DNA of 64,000 nt from Daphnia carinata (taxonomy: Eukaryota; Arthropoda; Branchiopoda; Diplostraca; Daphniidae): the NCBI RefSeq assembly GCF_022539665.2, contig NC_081335.1, positions 4,402,001 through 4,466,000 on the forward strand, read 5' to 3'. The translations under genes and the position numbers were made by a program. The notes beneath the pieces are model-generated. The model did no database searches and was not told where the DNA came from. It was given only the letters and a program-made list of their open reading frames with translations. Positions 57,584-64,000 of the stretch are shown here, piece after piece (the stretch's first letter is position 1; the number at the start of each line of letters is the position of its first letter).

Positions 57584-57910
57584 GTGGATAAAAAAAGCCG
57601 CTTTGAACAATTACTGAATTATGCAAAAATTTCTTTTGCAATGTTTCTTAGATACTTACGGTATGTTAGCAAAAAAGAATACCATACGAAAAATCCAAAG
57701 TCTTTCATCAGTTTAAAGTTATCAGCCAATATGTGGATTATAAAATTTCAGCGCGCAAACTCACGGAAATCTGAAAAGAAAAATATCCAACCGGAAGGAT
57801 GGCTACGGGACTATTTAAGACAGCAAAGAGCGCATCAGAAGACACAATTTTCTAGAACGAATCAAAAATTCGTTGGTGGGCAAAGTTCAGGTAGAATTTC
57901 TCTAGGATGA
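57584..57910 (+). CDS. Hypothetical ORF at repeat boundary, doubtful
   Basis: An open frame of up to 108 codons, whose first ATG-like start is not supported by context, reads DKKSRFEQLLNYAKISFAMF, later LKLSANMWIIKFQRANSR and a basic end GQSSGRISLG. It is Lys/Arg/Tyr-rich with no domain I recognise. It sits between the repeat block and the first receptor gene. It could be an exon of an unseen gene, a decayed transposon fragment or chance. Confidence 0.2.
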   Translation: MDKKSRFEQLLNYAKISFAMFLRYLRYVSKKEYHTKNPKSFISLKLSANMWIIKFQRANSRKSEKKNIQPEGWLRDYLRQQRAHQKTQFSRTNQKFVGGQSSGRISLG

Positions 57911-58253
57911 TCGGAACTACAACCACTTACGAGCAATTTGCTACCGTCTGATTTTTTATCTGAAGATTCGCCTTCTAACTGGTATGCCTTAAACTCAAAT
58001 GTTTTACATTTTATTCAAAGTGGTTAGCTTACTTCTGCAATTCGTAATTCTTAAGGTTGCCCAGTTGATTTACGACAACTGGAGGATGTTAGCTAACAGT
58101 TAACCTCACATGATAAAATAACAACTACTATTAGCAAACAAAACAATCTGTTCCTTACTAACGAAATCAAGAGGTCTACAGCCTTGTCAACCTGTACACT
58201 GTTGGAATTCTTGTAGAGTCAGAAATCGCAACCTGGCCTTTACAGCACCAAAG

Positions 58254-59288
58254 ATGAATAACTACGGCGACCGCAAGAGAGAGAATATTCGTCACGCAGC
58301 AGGCGAAGACGTTTGCATTTCAGAAAGTCTACAATCTTTATTTGTGTGTATAAAATCCTCGTGCACCATCATCGGATCACTTTTTATCGTGTCTGTCATA
58401 GTTCTCATTAATCACCATCGACAACTGCGCAACAAGCCCATCAAAATGTATCTATTAGGGATCTGCTTTAGCTACTTGTTGTTTTTTATCACGTCCACTC
58501 ACGAATTCATTTATTGGGATAGGACCGAATCAAAATGTCAAGCAGATATAGTCGTTTTTGGTGTCCCTCATGGTGCTGTTTTCTTGAACGTGTTCTTGGT
58601 TCTAATCGACAGATTGGTGGCCGTCAGTTTCGCCGATTGGTATCAAAGCATTATGACCGAAGACTTGGCATTCTGCATTATCATCATTAGCTCGATATTT
58701 TCCGTGTTGGTCATGCAAATCTTCTACCCCATCGCATTGGGTTCTTTACCTTGTGAGATCTCGTTTATTCGAGCTTATGTTAATGGGATACTCCTAGCTA
58801 TTATATGTGTTGTGGGCATCGCATTGTACTTCACTGCTCGAAAAAAAATCGATCATCTCATCGCGACACAGAGCCGAACCAGTTCCACATCCATCCTTGA
58901 ATTTAGTAACCTTGCAAAGAATGAAAAAACGCAGCGTCAATATCGGAACAGGCGGGAATTCTCGATCAACAATGATGAGATAAGCGAACAAGCGAAGGAC
59001 AGTGAACGTCTCGATGAAATTCAAATAGAAATCACTCGTAATTTGCTTACGGGAGTCCGTTATCTTATATTGACGGCTTTTACGGCTCTCGTCTGGATCT
59101 CCGTTTTTTTCATCGGCCAATCGGTCAACAAAGATGTCAAATGCAGTTATTTTATTTTGCTTGAGCCCTTTTTAAAAGTATTGCTATTCACTTATGCTGC
59201 TTATGGATCAATGGTATTTTTTCATGGACTAGAAAAATTGAAACCGACGATTTTTGTACGAGTATTTAATTTGAAAAATTTTTGTTAA
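58254..59288 (+). CDS. Orphan rhodopsin-type 7TM receptor 1
   Basis: A single-exon frame of 344 residues. Segments: TM1 SSCTIIGSLFIVSVIVLI, TM2 IKMYLLGICFSYLLFFI, a Cys before TM3 (ESKCQAD), TM3 GAVFLNVFLVLIDRLVAVS with DRL in place of DRY, TM4 FCIIIISSIFSVLVMQI, a Cys in the second outer loop (LPCEIS), TM5 GILLAIICVVGIALYFTA, an inner loop of about 75 polar residues, TM6 YLILTAFTALVWISVFFI and TM7 LLEPFLKVLLFTYAAYGS. The classical NPxxY of TM7 is absent. It has no recognisable ligand class. It shares the pattern DR(L/Y)..A....WY....T after TM3 with the receptor at 62244, so the two are paralogues. Confidence 0.8.
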   Translation: MNNYGDRKRENIRHAAGEDVCISESLQSLFVCIKSSCTIIGSLFIVSVIVLINHHRQLRNKPIKMYLLGICFSYLLFFITSTHEFIYWDRTESKCQADIVVFGVPHGAVFLNVFLVLIDRLVAVSFADWYQSIMTEDLAFCIIIISSIFSVLVMQIFYPIALGSLPCEISFIRAYVNGILLAIICVVGIALYFTARKKIDHLIATQSRTSSTSILEFSNLAKNEKTQRQYRNRREFSINNDEISEQAKDSERLDEIQIEITRNLLTGVRYLILTAFTALVWISVFFIGQSVNKDVKCSYFILLEPFLKVLLFTYAAYGSMVFFHGLEKLKPTIFVRVFNLKNFC

Positions 59289-60240
59289 CGTCAAAAATAC
59301 GTATCTATATCCTAAGTTTTAGCACATTTTTTTGTAACGGATTTTCGGAAACACACAATTATTTAACGCAAAAACATTTAAAGCATTGTTACGTTCCCCC
59401 ACCAGAATTACTCTAACCTATTTGGACAGCTGTAATTATTATTTAAAAACTTAATATAAAATAAGTAATTATTATTAGTATAAGTAATTATTAATTATTA
59501 AACCATTTCTAAAGTGTAATCCTACTTTATTAAAAGATTTAACATTTTAATTTGAGCGTTTCTTTTCGACTGATTCAAATACTCTTATAAAGTATTGCAG
59601 TTAAATACAAGAATAACCTGTTCTTCCATTTATTCTGCAGCTTTTTGTCGTACTTATAGTTTTAGCTTGCTGGTAACAAGCAAAGTGAAGAGTGTGCTAT
59701 GTTAAGCAATTCCGCTGAAATGGATGACATCTCAACAATAAAATGCTGCCGATTTTCGGGATCCCCGGGATTCTTTTCCTCTGCGTTCTTTTCACTATTG
59801 AGAAAACAAAAATGTTTGGCATTAAAAAAGGAGAACGTTCTATTGCGCAAACTCGGGAAAAGAGGGATGGTTATGTTCGCATATTGTGGGTAAAACGGGA
59901 TCGACAAATTAAGCCAATGGCGTACAGAACGGACATGAATTGGGAGAACGAAGTTGGACGACGATTGACGCCACACCCTCACAGCTTTGCGCCAAAGCTA
60001 CTGGGCATATTCGATTATGTTCTGTAATCTGATGGACTCCAAACGATAATTGCGACGGTCAATTCGAATTCTTTTACATAACAGCGACTAATCAGTTAAC
60101 TGGGAGAACGTCAGAATTGCCAGTCTGCTTTTTGAATCTATCCCTGTCAAATTTGGTCAGCGTGATCTCGCCGCCTATCACAACGTAAAGATTACCAGAA
60201 TTTCAATCAAGAAGTCTTATTCCATACGAATATACAGTAC
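59289..60240. other. Intergenic, no gene recognised
   Basis: A/T-rich sequence with an ATTATT-rich stretch near 59430-59510. The overlapping frames at 59662-60027 on both strands are of equal quality and none is convincing. The word gcgcaaactcgg at 59848 also occurs at 63022 after the second receptor, perhaps a duplicated flank. Confidence 0.4.
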
Positions 60241-60408
60241 CTTGAGTCGAGTCACACGCTTTGAAAATGTAACATAATTTAATGTTCCATCTGGTCGCTT
60301 TCTGTAGCTTCCTCTCGCAGGAGCCCATCTGATTGAAACATCTGAGCATTAGTTGACAGCAAATGTCTTTATCAATCAATAATTTAACGCAATCCAAATC
60401 AGAAGAAT
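60241..60408 (-). CDS. Candidate cysteine-rich exon, gene unknown
   Basis: An exon-like stretch has a good polypyrimidine acceptor (ctctttcttcgatag) at 60409 and a donor CAAG|gtactg at 60241. It reads SSDLDCVKLLIDKDICCQLM, then RCFNQMGSCERKLQKATRW and IKLCYIFKACDSTQ: eight cysteines in about 56 residues. A minus-strand stretch near 60820-60720 (FLLLLLGIHIAESLFPPVSC) looks like a signal peptide, but its nearest donor is out of phase with this exon. No family recognised; it may be a small secreted peptide or chance. Confidence 0.25.
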
Positions 60409-62243
60409 CTATCGAAGAAAGAGCGAGAACAAGGGACGTACAGAACAATCAACGCTAAAAGAGTACATCCGAAGCAAAAGGTGCAATAAAAGAAGGTAGA
60501 TTTTCCTTACAGTCAGCAATTAACCTACCTCCTCTTTTGAAATGAAATCACGAATCTTTGTACTTATTAAAAAAATATGGACGAAAAGCTTTCTTCCATA
60601 AGATATTCAAAGCTCAAGTAATGTGCCACAAGACTCATCCTTCATTTATCCGCAAGTCGATGCTGATTTAGTTCCGTCCGTAGAGATGGATATCAGGTGG
60701 AAACGCTCTTAAAGATGCGCACACCAGAACTGCAGCTCACAGGTGGGAATAAGCTCTCCGCGATGTGAATGCCCAGTAGAAGCAGCAGGAAATCTACGGC
60801 AATCCAAGATCATCTAAACAGAATAACAAAGACTTCGTAATGATACACATATTAACAATTGTTACTAAAACACATTTCCCAATTATTCGCTTCGGTCTTG
60901 TCTCAAGGTACAAAACATGTAGCCACAAGGTAACATTGCTGCCATCCAAAAAACATATATGAAATACTTTACACGTAAAAGTCGTCCAAATAGGACTACG
61001 CTCATGATCTTCGGCTTACTGTGTGGAATAACGTCCCGTAATCAGGTTACAGTGACAAGTCGTGGTGCTATATTCTTTTCACATTTCAAGGACCATTTCA
61101 CATAGTATGATTCAGCCTGTGAAATTGTAAATGTTTTATCACAGGTAGATGCGTTTTGTAAGGCAATAATGCACAGACAGCGAGAGTGCGAAATCAAAGG
61201 AACTGATGTCATTTCTTCTAGACTGATTAACAATCTTCATCGCATATGCTGCCCCAGTTCTATTGCTGCGCCCTACAGGCTTTCAGTTACAATCTAAGAT
61301 TAGAATCGCAAGATGCTATTTTAGCTGAGTGCTCTTTGTAAAAATATACGTGTATGTGCCGTCTAAAACTTTATTTCTGTAAGCTATTACATTTTAGAAG
61401 TGGCAAAGCTTTTACTGTACGCACCCGTTGGGCTCGTGAGTACAAGCGTGATTAAAACAAGAACACGAATTTGAAATCAGTTTGTTGTCAGATTTAAAAA
61501 AAACGTGATACTCTTGTAACAAACACGAAAGATCAAATAACTGATCACACATCAAGAGTGTTCAGCTGCGTATTTGAACGATAAACAATCGAATACGCGA
61601 CAGATCTGGGCATATTTATTATTTGAGAGATATTTCAACTAAGTGCTTCAATTAAAACTCATAATGGGTAAACAGACGAATGCAGAGTTCCACGTCAATT
61701 CAAATGTTTCTATTGACATAAAGCTCTAAACCTTTTAGATTATTCTTCTGGGCTTAATATCGCTTAATAAATGTAAACATTTTTGAAAAAGATCCTAACT
61801 TTCATACTCTTATGCCAATAGCTGGGTTTGCTAGCATTCAATAAATAAAAACAAAAAGACAGTGGTACCCTGGCAGGTAAACTTTTACTACAGCGCAGAC
61901 TCATCGCAAAAACACGTAGGTAGTTTTTTAAAAACCTACACGAATCGAGTGAATGTACAATATAGAGCATCTATTGGCAGGATCAGTGGCTCATTCAGCT
62001 ATAAGACGGCAGATGGATCGTAGCAATACGAGCAATTGAAACCGAAAGCAGCACGAAAGATTTGTTAACAAACACGAAACGTATCCATAGATCGCTACGA
62101 GTCAATATAGTTGTCTCTCCACACTCACAATCTCAATGGTACTTATCTAGTTCGATGGACAATAGTTTCAATCGCATCTTGATATAATTATATTGTTTTC
62201 AGACTGGGAGAAACGCAAGATCTTCATTATTCCTAAAATTGCA
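60409..62243. other. Intergenic, no gene confirmed
   Basis: Apart from the signal-peptide-like stretch near 60720-60820 (-), no gene is supported. The frame at 61042-61233 (-) contains several cysteines but no splice or start context. The right end is the 5' region of receptor 2, with an acceptor-like ttgttttcag at 62192-62201. Confidence 0.4.
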
Positions 62244-64000
62244 ATGATGAAAAACATCAGCAGCAACGACAGGGAAGCCCTTCGTTACATTTTCAATCCA
62301 AAATGGAACATTCCGTCTTCGCAAAACGCGTTTTTCCATGTTATGAAACTGGTCTTGTCCATCGCCGGATTACTTGTCAACACATCGGCTGTGCTGAACA
62401 TTGTTCGCCGTTCTCCGCTTCGAATCACGCCGGCAAATGTTTTTCTGTTGGTGGTCAATTTTCTGTATTCGCCTTTTTTATACGTACCTACCATCGAGTT
62501 CATTTGCTCCAATTGGTACCCTATCCAGTCCATTTATCAGTCACAAGTAGCTCTTGTACCTCGTTATTATACGTTCATGAATCTCTGGTTGGTTATGCTT
62601 GACAGATACGCAGCCATCAAGCACTCGGTTTGGTATCGAGAAAAAATCACGACACCTGTCGCATGTGGCATCATTTTTCTCAGCTCAACATCTGCGTTTC
62701 TTGTGAGTTTTCTAAGCGCAGTCGGATTAGACATTTGCGATTGGTTATACCGGCTCGTTTGTCCTACAGCTTTAGCAATTACGCTTGCCATTCTATGTGG
62801 ATTATTCAAAACGATAAAACTGATCTTACACTGAATGAGACACTCCCCTTTGTACTGTGATTCTTTAGTCAATGGACCGTTTTTGGATTCGGAAATTTAG
62901 GGAAAACTAAACTGAAAAAATCAACGGATTTACTTTGAACGCAAGGAGACACGAAGGACAAGTTGATTTCTCCATTTTTGAAATAAAACGGTAAGGAAAA
63001 TAAGGATGTTATTCAATGCGCAAACTCGGTAAAGAAGGCAATGCAAAAAAAAGGAGGCGTCAATGTAACTAAGCGATTTGGTAAAAGAATAGATCGTACT
63101 AGTGAATCTATTTAAGCAGAACAAGGACCTAATACAGCGTCACTTGTGGAAAAGATCCAAAAGAAACAACACCCCCACAAAAAGAAAAGTAAATAATAAA
63201 AGGAAATTGACTGACCAAAACTATAGCGAAGCAACACGTCCGTTCACCTTAAAATCGCTTAGATTCATGGTTACTCGCCCAAATCAAACGGTAAGCAACA
63301 GGAGAGTCACTGATTTAGAGTGCTATTAACCACACCACACCACACCACACGTCAATCACGTCACAACTTTAATAACCATAATCGTTCCTCGAGAAAGCCA
63401 CTGGATTTTATTGCACGCGGATTTCAAAGATGGCCAATTCGAATGGACAAGACAATATTCCTTGCGTGTCTAATACGTCAGATGGAAAAAATCTCGTCTG
63501 CTTTAGTAATTTATTTTTTACTTCTCTTTTGAGCTTGCTCTTTCTTTAACTCTGGCTGAATCTTTTCGTTTTGGTTTTAACACTAACGCCGATTATGCAA
63601 AGGCGTCATCTTCATAGCGTGCACCGCGGCCAACTTGTTCACCTATCGATACAGGAAAGCAGCACCTTGTAAAAGCTGGGGGTTTGATTGTCCGACCACT
63701 GCTTCTATCACAGACAAAGGTAATGCGACCGTCGCAGATAATGAAATGGTCGAACGCGATGAAGCCAACAACAACGGAGAATCGTCCAACTATTGTACGA
63801 CTTTCAACGACTGGCTTCAGGAAAACTTTGATATTGTTTGGTTACTAGATACCTTGGATGGGTTGCTGTGTTCTTTCGTTGTGTTGACTTACATTTTAGT
63901 CACAGTCTTTTTTTTTTCCTTTGCTTATCGGTTTGCCACTAGACCATGTGAGGATAATAAATTTAGCTGGCTGACATCTTACTCACACGAACTGGCTGTG
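62244..64000 (+). CDS. Orphan 7TM receptor 2, partial (runs off window)
   Basis: The first ATG of the open frame is at 62244 (MMKNISSNDREALRYIF, with an NIS glycosylation site); an upstream exon is possible because an acceptor precedes it. TM1 MKLVLSIAGLLVNTSAVLNI, TM2 ANVFLLVVNFLYSPFLYV, a Cys in ICSNWYP, TM3 with VMLDRYAAIKHSVWY (a canonical DRY), TM4 CGIIFLSSTSAFLVSF, TM5 start PTALAITLAIL. The frame as read stops at 62834 within TM5. A donor at 62796|62797 (CTAT|gtggat) and an acceptor at 63602 (caaag|GC) are phase-compatible and give ILCVIFIACTAANLFTYRYR, completing TM5. The frame then stays open to base 64000 with a polar loop and TM6 (LLCSFVVLTYILVTVFFF). The exon 2 join is inferred. 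TM7 lies outside the window. Confidence 0.65.
63331..63351. repeat. Short CCACA microsatellite
   Basis: A (CCACA)n run of about four units inside the inferred intron of receptor 2. Confidence 0.8.

Noticed and set aside
59662-60027. Overlapping 106- and 94-codon frames on opposite strands
   Set aside because: Neither has a domain, signal peptide with proper context or splice sites. The shared 12-bp word with 63022 may be chance.

Overview
The window is animal DNA, most likely from a branchiopod crustacean such as Daphnia. The signs are intron-rich genes with many 60-90 bp GT-AG introns, arthropod gene families (clip-domain serine protease, Pro/Ala/Tyr-rich secreted structural proteins, M14 carboxypeptidases, secreted LRR proteins of the type often annotated as Oplophorus-luciferin subunit in Daphnia), lineage-specific orphan receptors, and no bacterial operon structure. 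The species is inferred; nothing in the sequence proves it.

Layout. 1-800: dispersed palindromic repeats. 1224-9152 (-): a complete liprin-beta gene with coiled coil, three SAM domains and an internal alternative first exon. 9577-10332 (-): a small heat-shock protein with a mitochondrial-like N-terminus. 12004-13170 (-): a receptor-transporting-protein-like (3CxxC) zinc protein. 14806-28763: a cluster of two-exon genes for short secreted Pro/Ala/Tyr-rich proteins. It consists of an inverted pair (14.9 kb and 16.9 kb), a decayed copy (18.2 kb) and seven tandem plus-strand genes (19.8-28.8 kb). 29961-32173 (-): an SLC16 monocarboxylate-transporter-like protein. 36148-37658 (-): a secreted or anchored LRR protein. 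38520-40320 (-): a clip-domain trypsin. 41483-43455 (+): an SLF2/FAM178-like SMC5/6 recruitment factor. 43741-44649 (-): a membrane-anchored KH protein. 45396-49649 (-): two tandem A-type carboxypeptidases. 49650-57500: repeat territory, with an AT-rich 164-bp satellite (about 29 monomers, 51200-55975) flanked by foldback elements. 58254-64000 (+): two receptors of one orphan 7TM family, the second running off the window.

The main signal beyond ordinary annotation is in the structural-protein cluster. All seven tandem genes end in Tyr-TAG, where the divergent inverted pair has Tyr-CAG followed by a conserved tail. The bases after the TAG still align to that tail, which points to one ancestral stop-gain fixed before the array expanded. 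The seven genes also share a positioned upstream module: TCAAGGT 215-229 bp before each ATG, a TATA box, and in five of them a GCGGGGA-type motif about 120-130 bp further upstream. Spacing and 3' flank similarity suggest growth by block duplication (genes 1-2-3, then 4-5-6, then 7).

The second signal is the repeat block. One element (about 56353-56877) is an imperfect palindrome over its whole 525 bp, centred on GGCTATAGCC. Related cores recur in the flanks of the satellite and at the left edge of the window. The satellite carries multimeric duplications with offsets of 4, 7 and 10 monomers. I found no convincing tRNA, rRNA, CRISPR array, complete transposase or viral gene.
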